NCBI RefSeq assembly: GCF_004339595.1 | Contig: NZ_SMFU01000013.1 | Location: forward strand, 124,001 to 188,000 | Source of the DNA: Marinobacterium mangrovicola | GTDB lineage: Bacteria; Pseudomonadota; Gammaproteobacteria; Pseudomonadales; Balneatricaceae | DNA length: 64,000 nucleotides | Reading direction: 5' to 3' | Part shown: piece by piece, positions 1 through 9,699 of the stretch | Layout of the letters: each line of letters begins with the position of its first letter | Numbering within the stretch: position 1 is the stretch's first letter | The notes under the pieces: generated by a model | Database searches by the model: none | Told to the model about the DNA's origin: nothing | Seen by the model: the letters and a program-made list of their open reading frames with translations, nothing else | Program-made: the position numbers and the translations under genes

Positions 1-688
1 CCTTGGAGAAAGTGCGCAGCACGATCAGGTTCGGGTAGTCATCCAGCAGCTTCAAGCCATCAGGCAAACCCGCTGCCGGATCCACATATTCGGTATAGGC
101 CTCATCAAGCACCACGATGACACGGGACGGGATTGCACTCATGAAACGCGCCAGCTCATCCCGGGTAAACCAGGTACCGGTGGGGTTATTCGGATTGGCC
201 AGAAAGATCAGGCGCGTTTTATCGGTCACTGCCGCTGCCATCGCAGCCAGATCGTGGCCTGAATCTTTTGCTGGTACCACGACAGGCTCCGCATTCACAA
301 AGCGAGCCGCGATCGCGTAGGCGATGAAACTGTATTCGGAGTAAATAATCTGATCGCCAGGCCTCACAAATACGCGTGCTGCCAGGCTGATCAGTTCATT
401 CGAGCCATTCCCTAAAGTCAGGCGCTCTGAACTCAGGCCGAAACGCTCGCGCAGTGCCGCCTTAAGGCGAAAACCCGCTGCATCGGGATACCGCGTCATG
501 CCTGCAAGCGACTCCGTTGCCGCCGCCAGGGCAGCAGGGCTTGGCCCCAGGGGATTTTCATTACTGGCCAGACTGACGATATCAGTCAGGCCAAGTTCCC
601 GCTCCAGTTCCGCGGCGGGTTTCCCCGGGCGATAAGGCGCAAGGCCTGCGACGCCGGAGGATGCAAGACTATACAGATCAAAGCTCAT
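1..688 (-). CDS. hisC: Histidinol-phosphate aminotransferase (5' part, runs off the window)
   Basis: PLP-dependent class II aminotransferase converting imidazole acetol phosphate and glutamate to histidinol phosphate; the paralogue next to pheA may also serve in aromatic amino acid synthesis. The first 229 codons are present. Visible motifs include SNENPLGPSP near the N-terminus, the NPNNPTG motif, an LDEAY segment, and TFSK, whose Lys (the PLP-binding residue) is the last complete codon at the window edge. The ATG lies 22 bases after the pheA stop, so the two are probably one transcript. The order serC-pheA-hisC is that of Pseudomonas. Confidence 0.93.
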   Translation of the reverse strand, partial: MSFDLYSLASSGVAGLAPYRPGKPAAELERELGLTDIVSLASNENPLGPSPAALAAATESLAGMTRYPDAAGFRLKAALRERFGLSSERLTLGNGSNELISLAARVFVRPGDQIIYSEYSFIAYAIAARFVNAEPVVVPAKDSGHDLAAMAAAVTDKTRLIFLANPNNPTGTWFTRDELARFMSAIPSRVIVVLDEAYTEYVDPAAGLPDGLKLLDDYPNLIVLRTFSK

Positions 689-710
689 GGAGATACAACA
701 CTCTCAATCT

Positions 711-1832
711 CTACAAAACGGCCTTTGGATAGGATCCCAGACGCTTCAGCTCAACAGAACCAGACTCCAGTTCCTGCAGCAACTCAGCCACTTCTGCGCT
801 GTCCTCATGGCCTTCGAAATCAACATAGAAAAGCATATCCCAGGTTGATTGCGGCGCCGCGCGGCTTTCCACCCGGGTCAGGCTGATATTGCGCTTACGG
901 AAAGGCTCCAGCAGTTCGTACAGCGCCCCTGGGCGATCATGGGCCATGAGCAGAATAGATGTCTTATCCTGACCACTGGCGCCCACCGCCTGGCGACCTA
1001 CCACGAGATAGCGTGTGCGATTGTCCGGCTGATCTTCGATATTTGACTGAACCACCTTAAGGTTGAAAAGATCGGCGGCTATATCACCGCCAATTGCCGC
1101 AGCTGTGCTGGACTCGGCCGCCCGACGAGCAGCCTCGGCATTTGACTCAACCTCAACGCATTTCAGATTTCCGCAACGAGCATCGATCCAGTGACGGCAC
1201 TGATTGATCGCAAAGGGGTGCGCGTAGATCACTTCGAGCTTATCGAGCTCCGCGGAATCCACCATCAGCAGATGCTGGTGAGTACTCAGCTCCACCTCAC
1301 CACAGATACCGAGGTTAAAGCGGCTGAACAGATCGAGGGCGTGATTAACGACGCCATCTTCGGCGTTTTCGATCGGCACCACACCGTAGTTCGCATGGCC
1401 CGCTTCCACATCGCGGAAGACCGCCTCAAGGTTATCCAGCGCACTGCAGCGCACCGAATGGCCAAAGTGTTTCAGCGCCGCCTGTTGGGTAAAGTTCGCC
1501 TCCGGGCCAAGAAACACCACATTGAGCGGCTGCTCCAGCGCCAGGCAAACCGACATCACCTCACGAAACAGGCGCGCCACCTCCTGATCCGGCAACGGCC
1601 CCTCGTTACGGGACATCACCTTGCGCAGCACCTGGGCTTCACGCTCGGGGCGATAGAACACCGCCGCTTCGGTACCACCCTTGGTCTTGATCTCGGCCAC
1701 GGTCTGGGCGCAACGGGCACGCTCGTTCAGCAGGCGGTGGATCTCGCGGTCGATCTCATCGATTCGATCACGCACCTTACCCAGCGCCTGCTCCTGCTCC
1801 CGCTGCTCCTGTTGTAGTTTGCTATCGCTCAT
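711..1832 (-). CDS. pheA: Bifunctional chorismate mutase / prephenate dehydratase (P-protein)
   Basis: Makes phenylpyruvate from chorismate in the cytoplasm. Three parts are visible in the 373 aa: an AroQ-type chorismate mutase helix region (about residues 10-95), a prephenate dehydratase domain with the TRY-containing catalytic segment near residue 280, and a C-terminal ACT domain. The frame is open further upstream to 1886, but the ATG at 1832 has a GGAG ribosome site 5 bases away and gives the normal family length. The ACT-domain motif that is usually ESRP reads ESRA at residues 322-325, which may alter phenylalanine feedback (inference). Lies 34 bases after serC and 22 before hisC. Confidence 0.95.
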   Translation of the reverse strand: MSDSKLQQEQREQEQALGKVRDRIDEIDREIHRLLNERARCAQTVAEIKTKGGTEAAVFYRPEREAQVLRKVMSRNEGPLPDQEVARLFREVMSVCLALEQPLNVVFLGPEANFTQQAALKHFGHSVRCSALDNLEAVFRDVEAGHANYGVVPIENAEDGVVNHALDLFSRFNLGICGEVELSTHQHLLMVDSAELDKLEVIYAHPFAINQCRHWIDARCGNLKCVEVESNAEAARRAAESSTAAAIGGDIAADLFNLKVVQSNIEDQPDNRTRYLVVGRQAVGASGQDKTSILLMAHDRPGALYELLEPFRKRNISLTRVESRAAPQSTWDMLFYVDFEGHEDSAEVAELLQELESGSVELKRLGSYPKAVL

Positions 1833-1866
1833 CGTTTCTCCGCGGAACGAACCGCACTCTTTACCC

Positions 1867-2949
1867 TTAGCCAGCAGTTCGTTCAAATTCGTGCATGAAG
1901 GTGATCAGCGCATCGACCGACTCTTCGGGTACCGCGTTGTAGATGCTGGCACGCATGCCGCCTACAGAACGGTGCCCCTTCAGGTTAAGCAGCCCGTTAG
2001 CTTCCGCCTCCTGCAGGAAACGTCCATCCAACGCACTGTCAGCCAGAGTAAACGGCACATTCATCAGTGAACGGTTAACGGGATCAATGGGGTTGGCGAA
2101 GAAGTCGGACGCATCGATCGCCGCGTACAGCTTCTCTGCCTTGCGCTGGTTACGCACGGCCATCGCCTCAACACCACCCTGAGCCTTGAGCCACTTGAAC
2201 ACCAGGCCAGTCATGTACCAGGCAAAGGTCGGCGGCGTGTTGTTCATGGAGTCAGCATCGGCGTGGACCTTGTAGTCGAACATGGTCGGCGTCCCGGCCA
2301 GGGTGTTGCCGAGCAGATCTTCACGCACGATCACCACCGTCAGGCCGGCGGGACCGATATTCTTCTGGGCACCTGCGTAGATCAGACCATAACGGCTGAC
2401 ATCGATCGGGCGCGCAAGAATATCGGACGACATATCCGCCACCAGCGGTACGTCACCAGTCTCGGGCACATAATCGAACTCAACACCGCCGATAGTTTCG
2501 TTGGTGGTGTAGTGGACATAGGCCGCCGCCGGGTTCAACTGCAGCTCAGCCTGGGTGGGGGCGCGGGTATAACCCTGGGCTTCGGTACTGCCCGCCTGAG
2601 CGATATTGGCGTAACGAGACGCTTCCCTGATCGCCTTACGCGACCAGACACCGGTATTGATGTAGTCGGCGCTGTCACGGCCACGCAGCAGATTCATCGG
2701 CACCATGCCGAATTGGCTGGTGGCGCCGCCCTGCAGGAACAGCACCTTGTAGTTGGCAGGAATCGACAGCAGATCACGCAGATCCTGCTCGGCGGTTTCC
2801 GCCACTTCCACAAAGGCTTTATCCCGGTGGCTCATCTCCATCACGGAGAGGCCGCGCCCCTGCCAGTCGAGCATTTCGCTCTGGGCCTGTTCAAGTACTT
2901 CCAGGGGTAGTGCGGCCGGGCCTGCACTGAAGTTATGTTTACGTGTCAT
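1867..2949 (-). CDS. serC: Phosphoserine aminotransferase
   Basis: PLP enzyme of serine (and pyridoxal phosphate) synthesis: 3-phosphohydroxypyruvate plus glutamate to phosphoserine. The 360-residue product has the family N-terminus [13 protein letters not shown], the [12 protein letters not shown] segment containing the PLP lysine, and a C-terminal [15 protein letters not shown] motif. An in-frame TTG/ATG extension reaches 2982, but the ATG at 2949 matches the family start and has a GGAG about 12 bases upstream. It follows gyrA on the same strand across a hairpin and precedes pheA. Confidence 0.96.
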   Translation of the reverse strand: MTRKHNFSAGPAALPLEVLEQAQSEMLDWQGRGLSVMEMSHRDKAFVEVAETAEQDLRDLLSIPANYKVLFLQGGATSQFGMVPMNLLRGRDSADYINTGVWSRKAIREASRYANIAQAGSTEAQGYTRAPTQAELQLNPAAAYVHYTTNETIGGVEFDYVPETGDVPLVADMSSDILARPIDVSRYGLIYAGAQKNIGPAGLTVVIVREDLLGNTLAGTPTMFDYKVHADADSMNNTPPTFAWYMTGLVFKWLKAQGGVEAMAVRNQRKAEKLYAAIDASDFFANPIDPVNRSLMNVPFTLADSALDGRFLQEAEANGLLNLKGHRSVGGMRASIYNAVPEESVDALITFMHEFERTAG

Positions 2950-2982
2950 GCTCTGTATCAACTCCAGAAATAGATGCAGCAA

Positions 2983-3000
2983 CGGGGCCCTGAGGCCCCG
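2983..3000 (-). other. Strong hairpin between gyrA and serC
   Basis: A perfect inverted repeat, CGGGGCC, four-base loop, GGCCCCG, lies six bases after the gyrA stop. In the direction of gyrA-serC transcription it is not followed by a T run, so it looks like an mRNA 3'-stabilising or processing hairpin or a partial attenuator rather than a full terminator. Confidence 0.6.
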
Positions 3001-3006
3001 CTTTTA

Positions 3007-5667
3007 TCACTCTTCGGGCGTACTGTCTTCGCCACTGTCTTCAGCGCTTCCCGCGCTACTGTCTTCACCGGCATCAGCCTCCGGCGCAGCGCCTTCGGCG
3101 TCCGTCACAGCAACCGCTTCCGCGTCGAGTTCCTCTTCATCGGGCTCTTCGATACGGGCGATACCCGAGAGTTTTTCCTCGTCACCCAGACGGATAAGCA
3201 TCACACCCTGGGTGTTACGACCCAGTACCGAGATTTCCTCGGAACGGGTACGCACCAGAGTGCCACGATCACTGATCAGCATGACGTCATCGCCCTCCAT
3301 CACCTGCACGGCGCCGGCCAGCTCACCGTTACGCTCGGTGCACTGCATGGCGATAACACCCTGGCCGCCACGACCACGTAGCGGGAAGTCTTCAACGGCG
3401 GTCTGCTTACCATAACCTTTGACGGACGCGGTCAGCACTCGACCACCCTCACGCGGAATGATCAGCGAGATCACCTTGGTGTTGTCATCCATCTTCACAC
3501 CACGCACACCACGGGCGGTACGACCCATGGAGCGCACGTCCGCCTCGTTGAAGCGGATCGCCTTACCGGCGCTGGTGGTCAGCATGATGTCGTCATGTCC
3601 GCTGGTAATGGACGCACCGATCAGACGGTCACCATCGACGATATCCAGCGCAATCAGGCCGGTGCTACGCGGGCGGGAGAAGGCTTCGAGCGGCGTCTTC
3701 TTGACCGTACCGTTGGCGGTAGCCATAAAGATGAAGCGCTCGGAGTCAAACTCTTTCACTGGCAGAATCGTGCTGATCCACTCACCTTCTGCCAGCGGCA
3801 GGATGTTGACCACCGGGCGACCGCGGGAGGTACGGCTGGCGGGCGGAATCTCGTAGACCTTACGCCAGTAGACCTTACCGTGGTTGGTGAAGCAGAGAAT
3901 GGTGTCATGGGTATTGGCGATCAGCAGATGCTCGATGAAGTCTTCATCTTTCATTGCGGTCGCAGATTTACCCTTACCGCCACGGCGCTGAGCCTGATAG
4001 GCGGTCAGTGGCTGAGTCTTGGCGTAACCACCGTGGGAGATGGTGACCACCATATCCTCTTCGGTGATCAGATCCGCCACGGTCAGATCCTGCATGGAAG
4101 CCTGGATCTCGGTACGACGCTCATCAGCGTACTCGGCAACAATCGCTTCGAGCTCTTCACGGATCACTTCCATCAGACGCTCGTAGGAACCCAGGATTTC
4201 CAGCAGCTCCGCGATCTTCTCGATCAGTTCACGGTACTCGCCGAGCAGCTTTTCATGCTCAAGGCCAGTAAGGCGGTGCAGTCGCAGATCCAGGATCGCC
4301 TGCGCCTGAACCGGCGACAGGTGATAGTTGCCGTCATGCATACCAAACTGCGGCTCAAGATCGTCCGGACGGCAGGCATCTTCGCCAGCACGCTCAAGCA
4401 TATCGAGCACAGAGCCCGGCGCCCAAGGCGTTTCGATCAGTTTCTCTTTCGCTTCCGCCGGTGTCGGCGACGCCTTGATCAGTTCGATTACCGGGTCGAT
4501 ATTGGCCAGCGCCACCGCGAGGCCTTCCAGCACATGGCCACGCTCGCGAGCCTTGCGCAGTTCATAAACGGTACGACGAGTGACCACTTCACGGCGGTGA
4601 CGAATGAAGCACTCAAGCGTGCCCTTGAGATCGAGAATCTTCGGCTGACCGTCGACCAGTGCCACCATGTTGATGCCGAATACGCTCTGCAGCGCAGTCT
4701 GGGCAAACAGGTTGTTGATGATCACTTCCGGTACTTCACCGCGACGCAGCTCGATCACGATGCGCATACCGTCCTTATCGGACTCATCACGCAGTTCGCT
4801 GATTCCCTCAAGCTTCTTCTCTTTAACCAGCTCGGCGATCTTTTCGATCAGACGCGCCTTGTTGAGCTGATAAGGAATCTCGGTGATGACCAGCATCGGC
4901 CGGCCATTCTTGGGATGATCTTCCACATGGTGCTTGGCCCGCACATAGATACGGCCGCGGCCGGTGCGGTACGCCTGCAGGATGCCAGCGCGGCCATTGA
5001 TAATACCGCCGGTGGGGAAGTCTGGACCGGGGATAAACTCCATCAGATCATCGATGGTCAGGTCCGGGTTGTTGATCAGCTCGATACAGCCACGAACCAC
5101 TTCACCCAGGTTGTGCGGCGGGATATTAGTCGCCATACCCACCGCGATACCGGCAGAGCCGTTCACCAGCAGATTAGGCACACGGGTCGGCAGTACGGCG
5201 GGAATACGCTCGGTACCGTCGTAGTTATCAACGTAGTCGACGGTTTCTTTATCCAGGTCAGCAAGCAACTCGTGAGAGATCTTCGCCATACGGATCTCGG
5301 TGTAACGCATTGCTGCCGCCGAGTCGCCATCTACCGAGCCGAAGTTACCCTGACCATCGACCAGCATATAGCGCATGGAGAAGTCCTGCGCCATACGTAC
5401 GATGGTGTCATACACCGCGCTATCGCCGTGAGGGTGGTATTTACCGATCACATCCCCGACTACACGGGCGGACTTCTTGTACGGCTTGTTCCAGTCGTTA
5501 TTCAACTCGTTCATGGCGAAGAGCACGCGGCGGTGCACCGGCTTCAAGCCGTCGCGCACGTCGGGCAGTGCCCGGCCGACGATAACGCTCATCGCGTAGT
5601 CGAGATAAGACTGCTTCAGCTCATCTTCGATATTGACTGGCAGAACTTCTTTGGCTAGATCACCCAT
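3007..5667 (-). CDS. gyrA: DNA gyrase subunit A
   Basis: Breakage-reunion subunit of the A2B2 topoisomerase that introduces negative supercoils. The 886 residues align one-to-one with E. coli numbering at the N-terminus: catalytic Tyr122 lies in AAAMRYTE, and the quinolone-resistance region carries the sensitive-type residues Ser83 and Asp87. The C-terminal beta-pinwheel includes the GyrA box QRRGGKG (about residues 563-569), followed by a long acidic Asp/Glu/Ala-rich tail over the last 45 residues or so. First gene of a minus-strand run into serC-pheA-hisC; its own promoter is visible upstream. Confidence 0.98.
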   Translation of the reverse strand: MGDLAKEVLPVNIEDELKQSYLDYAMSVIVGRALPDVRDGLKPVHRRVLFAMNELNNDWNKPYKKSARVVGDVIGKYHPHGDSAVYDTIVRMAQDFSMRYMLVDGQGNFGSVDGDSAAAMRYTEIRMAKISHELLADLDKETVDYVDNYDGTERIPAVLPTRVPNLLVNGSAGIAVGMATNIPPHNLGEVVRGCIELINNPDLTIDDLMEFIPGPDFPTGGIINGRAGILQAYRTGRGRIYVRAKHHVEDHPKNGRPMLVITEIPYQLNKARLIEKIAELVKEKKLEGISELRDESDKDGMRIVIELRRGEVPEVIINNLFAQTALQSVFGINMVALVDGQPKILDLKGTLECFIRHRREVVTRRTVYELRKARERGHVLEGLAVALANIDPVIELIKASPTPAEAKEKLIETPWAPGSVLDMLERAGEDACRPDDLEPQFGMHDGNYHLSPVQAQAILDLRLHRLTGLEHEKLLGEYRELIEKIAELLEILGSYERLMEVIREELEAIVAEYADERRTEIQASMQDLTVADLITEEDMVVTISHGGYAKTQPLTAYQAQRRGGKGKSATAMKDEDFIEHLLIANTHDTILCFTNHGKVYWRKVYEIPPASRTSRGRPVVNILPLAEGEWISTILPVKEFDSERFIFMATANGTVKKTPLEAFSRPRSTGLIALDIVDGDRLIGASITSGHDDIMLTTSAGKAIRFNEADVRSMGRTARGVRGVKMDDNTKVISLIIPREGGRVLTASVKGYGKQTAVEDFPLRGRGGQGVIAMQCTERNGELAGAVQVMEGDDVMLISDRGTLVRTRSEEISVLGRNTQGVMLIRLGDEEKLSGIARIEEPDEEELDAEAVAVTDAEGAAPEADAGEDSSAGSAEDSGEDSTPEE

Positions 5668-5732
5668 TCGCTCAGCATTCCTTGGTTCTTAAGGCCTACA
5701 GCTGGAAATCCGCTGTAATTTTTAACCGCGCG

Positions 5733-5761
5733 AGTATATCACATTGATAATCCTTTAACTC
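5733..5761 (-). promoter_or_regulatory. gyrA promoter (sigma-70, extended -10)
   Basis: Reading on the minus strand, GAGTTA is followed 17 bases later by TATACT (5733-5738), itself preceded by TG at the extended -10 position. The weak -35 with an extended -10 is typical of supercoiling-sensitive gyrase promoters, although regulation itself is not visible. It lies about 66 bases upstream of the gyrA ATG. Confidence 0.6.
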
Positions 5762-5822
5762 CCACCCACCTGGCTCAAATAACAATTGAGTAACCGATAC
5801 CAATGCAGCCGCAACTGTGAAT

Positions 5823-5851
5823 TTTCCGCCCCCACACAGCGGTGCTAGAAT
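5823..5851 (+). promoter_or_regulatory. Probable ubiG operon promoter
   Basis: A good -10, TAGAAT (5846-5851), lies 66 bases upstream of the ubiG ATG. The -35 at the right spacing (TTTCCG) is poor. It is divergent from the gyrA promoter in a 250-base intergenic region. Confidence 0.45.
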
Positions 5852-5917
5852 GCCGGCTTTGCGCCTCCGACTGCCCAGTCGAGAAGCCCTGTCGAGAATA
5901 GAGTTGAGAACACGCCC

Positions 5918-6637
5918 ATGAACGAAAAACAGGCACAGAATATCGACCCGGCGGAAATCGCCAAGTTCGAGGAGCTGGCCAGCCGCTGGTGGGACAGAGA
6001 CAGTGAGTTCAAGCCACTACACGACATCAACCCTCTGCGCGTCGGCTTTATAGACCGCATCGCCCCCCTGGCGGGTAAACGCGTGCTGGACGTGGGCTGC
6101 GGCGGCGGCATCCTGTCCGAGTCCATGGCCAAACGCGGAGCCGAGGTTACCGGCATCGATATGGGCGAAGCTCCGCTGAAGGTCGCGAAGCTTCATGGTC
6201 TCGAAAGCGGTGTCCAGGTTCGCTATCGCCAGGTGACAGTTGAAGAGCTTGCGGCCGAAGAGCCCGCATCCTTTGATGTGGTCACCTGCATGGAGATGCT
6301 CGAGCACGTGCCGGATCCGGCCTCGATCATCGATGCCTGCGCCCGCCTGGCAAAACCGGGGGGTATGCTGTTTTTCTCAACGCTTAACCGCAACCCCAAG
6401 AGTTATCTGTTCGCCATTCTCGGCGCCGAGAGAGTTCTGAAGCTCGTACCGAATGGCACCCACAACTTCAAGAAATTCATCCAGCCCGCCGAACTCGGCG
6501 AATGGATCCGGCATAGCAAACTGTCGATCCGCGAGATGTCCGGGCTTGTTTACAACCCACTGACGCGCACCTACCGCCTGGACAGCCAGGATGTCAGCGT
6601 CAACTACATGATCGCGACCCAGAAGGACGAGACCTGA
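5918..6637 (+). CDS. ubiG: Ubiquinone biosynthesis O-methyltransferase
   Basis: SAM-dependent enzyme that carries out both O-methylations of ubiquinone synthesis. The 239 residues show the family N-terminus ([18 protein letters not shown]), motif [14 protein letters not shown] (about 56-68), and the post-motif EMLEHVPDP. The C-terminus YMIATQK is also typical. The stop shares its final A with the ATG of the next gene (TGATG), so translation is coupled. Ends the gyrA-divergent intergenic region and begins the ubiG-mupP-yciK operon. Confidence 0.96.
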   Translation: MNEKQAQNIDPAEIAKFEELASRWWDRDSEFKPLHDINPLRVGFIDRIAPLAGKRVLDVGCGGGILSESMAKRGAEVTGIDMGEAPLKVAKLHGLESGVQVRYRQVTVEELAAEEPASFDVVTCMEMLEHVPDPASIIDACARLAKPGGMLFFSTLNRNPKSYLFAILGAERVLKLVPNGTHNFKKFIQPAELGEWIRHSKLSIREMSGLVYNPLTRTYRLDSQDVSVNYMIATQKDET

Positions 6638-7293
6638 TGCCAGGCTACCGGGCGGTGCTCTTTGATCTGGACGGCACACTGCTCGACAGCGCACTGGATT
6701 TCTACTGGGTCATCGACAAAATGCTGGCAGATAGAAAACTGCCAGCAGTGGATCGCAAAGGTTTTCGCCAGCATGTTTCCGATGGCGCCCGCTCCATGGT
6801 CTGCTTCGCCTTTAACCTGCCTGCAGACGCACCTGAAACCAACCTGCTGCTGGAGGAGTTTCTTTCCCTTTACCAGCAGCACAGCATGGTAGCCGCCACA
6901 CTCTTCCCGGAACTGAATAGCATGCTTGAGCGACTCGAGCGGCGCGCGATCCCCTGGGGGATCGTTACCAACAAGCCTGAACGATTCTGCCTTAGCATTC
7001 TGGACAAGCTCGACCTGACCCATCGCTGCGCGACACTGATCTGCCCAGAGCATGTAAAACAGCGCAAACCAGACCCTGAATCCCTGCTACTCGCCTGCGA
7101 GCAGCTGGCATGCCCGCCCTCTGAAGCCTTATACCTGGGTGACCATCAGCGCGATATCGAAGCGGGACGCAGGGCTGGCATGACCACAGCCGCCTGCCTC
7201 TGGGGATATATTCATGCGAACGACAATCCAAGACTCTGGGGCGCAGACCTGATCATCGAAGATACTCGGGAACTGAGTGCGCTGCTAAACTGA
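6637..7293 (+). CDS. mupP: HAD phosphatase, probably N-acetylmuramic acid 6-phosphate phosphatase MupP
   Basis: A 218-residue HAD subfamily IA phosphatase with motif I LFDLDGTLLDS (residues 8-18), motif II IVTNKP, motif III lysine in KQRKPDPES, and motif IV LYLGDHQRDIEAG. By similarity alone it would be called phosphoglycolate phosphatase (gph). Its position between ubiG and a YciK-type dehydrogenase is that of mupP in Pseudomonas, where the enzyme feeds the AmgK-MurU peptidoglycan recycling route that bypasses fosfomycin. The function is inferred from synteny; Gph activity cannot be excluded. Confidence 0.75.
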   Translation: MPGYRAVLFDLDGTLLDSALDFYWVIDKMLADRKLPAVDRKGFRQHVSDGARSMVCFAFNLPADAPETNLLLEEFLSLYQQHSMVAATLFPELNSMLERLERRAIPWGIVTNKPERFCLSILDKLDLTHRCATLICPEHVKQRKPDPESLLLACEQLACPPSEALYLGDHQRDIEAGRRAGMTTAACLWGYIHANDNPRLWGADLIIEDTRELSALLN

Positions 7294-7352
7294 CGTTAAT
7301 CAGTGCAGGATGAAGTCCACCTTCACAGGCTATATAAGGAAGCAGTTACACG

Positions 7353-8108
7353 ATGTTTACATACGACGCACCGCAGGAACTATTAACCGGTCGCATTATC
7401 CTCGTCACCGGCGCCGGTGATGGTATTGGCAAGGCGGCTGCTCACGCTTACGCCTCTCACGGTGCAACGGTGATACTGCTGGGACGGACCCTGGAAAAGC
7501 TGGAGCAGGTTTACGATGAACTCGAAGCTCAGGGTTATCCACAGCCTGCCATCGTACCGATGAACCTGGAAACCGCCGCCGAACACGATTACATCGAGCT
7601 GACCAACCAGCTGGAAGAGACGTTTGGCCGCCTCGACGGCATCCTGCATAACGCCGGAGTGCTGGGACTTCGAACCTCGCTGGAAAGTTACGACCCGATC
7701 ATCTGGCAGCAGGTGATGCAGGTAAACCTTAACGCTCCCTTCCTGCTGACACAGACGCTGATGCCACTGCTACGCCGCTCCGACGATGCCAGCGTGATCT
7801 TCACCTCATCTGGCGTCGGCCGCAAAGGTCGCGCACACTGGGGCGCCTACGCGGTATCCAAATTCGCTACCGAGGGAATGGCACAGGTAATGGCGGACGA
7901 ACTGGAAAACATCTCCTCCGTTCGCGTCAACTGCATCAACCCCGGCGCTACCCGCACCTCCATGAGAGCCTATGCTTACCCGGCCGAAGCACCGGAGACT
8001 AATCCTACACCGAAAGAGATCATGCCGGTTTATCTTTATCTGATGGGCAGTGAAAGCAAAGCGGTAAACGGTCAGTCACTGGATGCACAGGGTGATGGCT
8101 CCGCTTGA
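7353..8108 (+). CDS. yciK: YciK family short-chain dehydrogenase/reductase
   Basis: A 251-residue SDR of unknown physiological substrate. It has the Rossmann glycine motif TGAGDGIG (residues 20-27), the NAG motif in LHNAGVLG, a catalytic Ser in FTSSGVGRKG, and the YxxxK pair in GAYAVSKFATEG. Best match by character and context is YciK, which in E. coli and Pseudomonas is linked to rluB or ubiG-mupP. It ends just before a strong terminator shared with the convergent rluB. Confidence 0.88.
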   Translation: MFTYDAPQELLTGRIILVTGAGDGIGKAAAHAYASHGATVILLGRTLEKLEQVYDELEAQGYPQPAIVPMNLETAAEHDYIELTNQLEETFGRLDGILHNAGVLGLRTSLESYDPIIWQQVMQVNLNAPFLLTQTLMPLLRRSDDASVIFTSSGVGRKGRAHWGAYAVSKFATEGMAQVMADELENISSVRVNCINPGATRTSMRAYAYPAEAPETNPTPKEIMPVYLYLMGSESKAVNGQSLDAQGDGSA

Positions 8109-8160
8109 GCGGAAATACCAAACTGCAAGAACGACTCCAAGCCACGAGGCCCAGCAACAA

Positions 8161-8197
8161 AAAGCGCCGCCTGAAACCAACCAGGCGGCGCTTTTTT
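8161..8197. terminator. Bidirectional terminator between yciK and rluB
   Basis: A perfect 13-base-pair stem (8161-8173 with 8182-8194, core GCGCCGCCTG) has an eight-base loop. It is followed by a T run on the plus strand and, because of the A run before it, also by a T run on the minus strand. It can stop transcription from both convergent genes. Confidence 0.92.
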
Positions 8198-8223
8198 ACT
8201 ACTGACCACGCGTTATTGCAGTC

Positions 8224-9123
8224 TTAACGCTTTTTACCTACACGACGGCCGACGGAGCGAGCTTTAGCCTTGTGGCTGCGCTGCTCTACCACTTTTGACT
8301 CCGTACTCTGACGGGCACGCTGGCGGCTGTAACGGCGTTTTTCCTCAACCTGCTCTTCACGGCTTCTTACCTGGCTCTGAACCCGGTCTAGACCGAGCTC
8401 GTCGCGCAGCACGTTAATTTCCTTGCCTCCCAACTCACGCCAGGTTCCAACCTTGACGTCACTGGGCAGGAATACGGGACCGAAGCGCACTCGCTTCAGA
8501 CGGTTCACCTGAAGCCCCTGAGATTCCCAAAGTCGACGTACCTCACGGTTACGCCCTTCCATCACCACACAGTGATACCACTTATTGGCACCTTCACCAT
8601 CGAAGTAACGAACATCACTAAAGTTAGCCATGCCGTCTTCGAGCAAAACGCCTTTTTTCAGGTGTTCAAGCATCTGCTCATTTACGTCACCCAACACGCG
8701 CACCGCATATTCGCGATCGATATTAGCCGACGGGTGCATCATGCGGTTCGCCAGCTCGCCATCGGTAGTAAATATCAACAAACCGGTGGTATTTATATCC
8801 AGACGCCCGATAACGATCCACCGCCCAACCTTCAAAGGCGGCAGGTTATCGAAAACTGTCGGCCGACCTTCCGGGTCGTGACGGGTACAAACCTCACCTA
8901 CGGGTTTGTTATAAATGAGAACTCGACAAGGGCTGTCAGATGAATATACAAGGGAAACTGAACGCCCATCGACGGAAACCTGGTCGCCCTCTTTTACTCG
9001 ATCACCCAGTTGCGCCGTTTCACCGTTAACCGCAACCCGCCCTTCACTAATATAACGCTCCATCTCACGACGTGAGCCCAAACCGGAGCGCGCCAAAACC
9101 TTTTGCAGCTTTTCATCTTGCAT
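8224..9123 (-). CDS. rluB: 23S rRNA pseudouridine synthase RluB
   Basis: Isomerises a uridine near position 2605 of 23S rRNA. The 299 residues have an N-terminal S4 RNA-binding domain (about 1-60) and the RsuA-family catalytic motif GRLDINTTGLL with its essential Asp (about residue 104). The C-terminal tail of about 50 residues is very basic (Arg/Lys-rich) and unstructured-looking. The ATG at 9123 has GAGG 10 bases upstream. In many relatives scpA-scpB sit just upstream; here an H-NS-type gene does. Confidence 0.92.
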   Translation of the reverse strand: MQDEKLQKVLARSGLGSRREMERYISEGRVAVNGETAQLGDRVKEGDQVSVDGRSVSLVYSSDSPCRVLIYNKPVGEVCTRHDPEGRPTVFDNLPPLKVGRWIVIGRLDINTTGLLIFTTDGELANRMMHPSANIDREYAVRVLGDVNEQMLEHLKKGVLLEDGMANFSDVRYFDGEGANKWYHCVVMEGRNREVRRLWESQGLQVNRLKRVRFGPVFLPSDVKVGTWRELGGKEINVLRDELGLDRVQSQVRSREEQVEEKRRYSRQRARQSTESKVVEQRSHKAKARSVGRRVGKKR

Positions 9124-9142
9124 TCTGACGTCGCCTCAAACT

Positions 9143-9177
9143 AAAAAAGCTCTTCAGCCTGCAAGCCGAAGAGCTTT
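9143..9177 (-). terminator. Terminator of the H-NS family gene
   Basis: On the minus strand, AAAGCTCTTC pairs perfectly with GAAGAGCTTT (10 bp) and is followed by a run of six T. It lies between the H-NS gene stop and the rluB start, so rluB probably has its own promoter or depends on readthrough. Confidence 0.88.
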
Positions 9178-9200
9178 GGATTTCATCTATATAGAGTAGA

Positions 9201-9593
9201 TCAGTTTACCGTCGGCAGCTGATCTTTGCTGATGCCGTTTTCTTTCATGTAGTCAGCGAAGACAACCGGAGTACGGCCACGGCCGGACCAGTAATGCTCT
9301 TCACCGTCAACATTGATAACGTATTTGGCTTTAACGCTCTTACGCGGAGAAGAGTCAACCTGCTCCGCCAGCTCTTCCAGTGCAACCCCCGATTCCATCA
9401 TCTGCTTGCGAATCGCTTCGATCGCAGCAACCTTGGCCGCTTCAGCTTCGGCCTGAGCGGCTTCGTCAGCACGACGCTCTTCGAGAATATCGGTCAGGTC
9501 AGACATAACCTTTTCGATTTCTGCAACACCCAGTTCCTGAGTCTGCTTACGGAGAGAGTTTTTCCGGGTAAGTGTTTTGATGAAATCTGTCAT
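9201..9593 (-). CDS. hns: H-NS family nucleoid-associated histone-like protein
   Basis: A 130-residue DNA-bridging, AT-DNA silencing protein. The N-terminal half (about residues 1-85) is a charged oligomerisation/coiled-coil region rich in Glu, Ala and Arg. The C-terminal domain carries the H-NS DNA-binding loop YWSGRGRTP (about residues 100-108), matching the W-S/T-G-x-G-R-x-P consensus. It stands alone between its own AT-rich promoter and its own terminator. Its insertion between yciO and rluB is discussed in the findings. Confidence 0.93.
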   Translation of the reverse strand: MTDFIKTLTRKNSLRKQTQELGVAEIEKVMSDLTDILEERRADEAAQAEAEAAKVAAIEAIRKQMMESGVALEELAEQVDSSPRKSVKAKYVINVDGEEHYWSGRGRTPVVFADYMKENGISKDQLPTVN

Positions 9594-9632
9594 TTTAATC
9601 TCTTCAACTGTTCGTTTTTAAACATACTGGCA

Positions 9633-9660
9633 ATTATCGTTAATAAACGATTATTTGCAA
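9633..9660 (-). promoter_or_regulatory. H-NS gene promoter with overlapping inverted repeat
   Basis: On the minus strand, TTGCAA (9655-9660) and GATAAT (9633-9638) are separated by 16 bases. The spacer and -10 contain the dyad ATCGTT-N4-AACGAT (9636-9651). The surrounding 100 bases are strikingly AT-rich, as expected for an autoregulated H-NS promoter (inference). Confidence 0.6.
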
Positions 9661-9699
9661 GAATTTGAGATTAATTTTTCGCCTGACATTCGTTCTATT

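Noticed and set aside
1191-2910. Plus-strand frames opposite pheA and serC
   Set aside because: Both strands cannot be conserved; the minus-strand proteins match known families along their full length.
3595-5658. 687-codon open frame on the plus strand opposite gyrA
   Set aside because: It is a shadow of gyrA, whose codon bias leaves the opposite frame open. It has no family likeness and is His/Arg/Gln-rich like other antisense frames.
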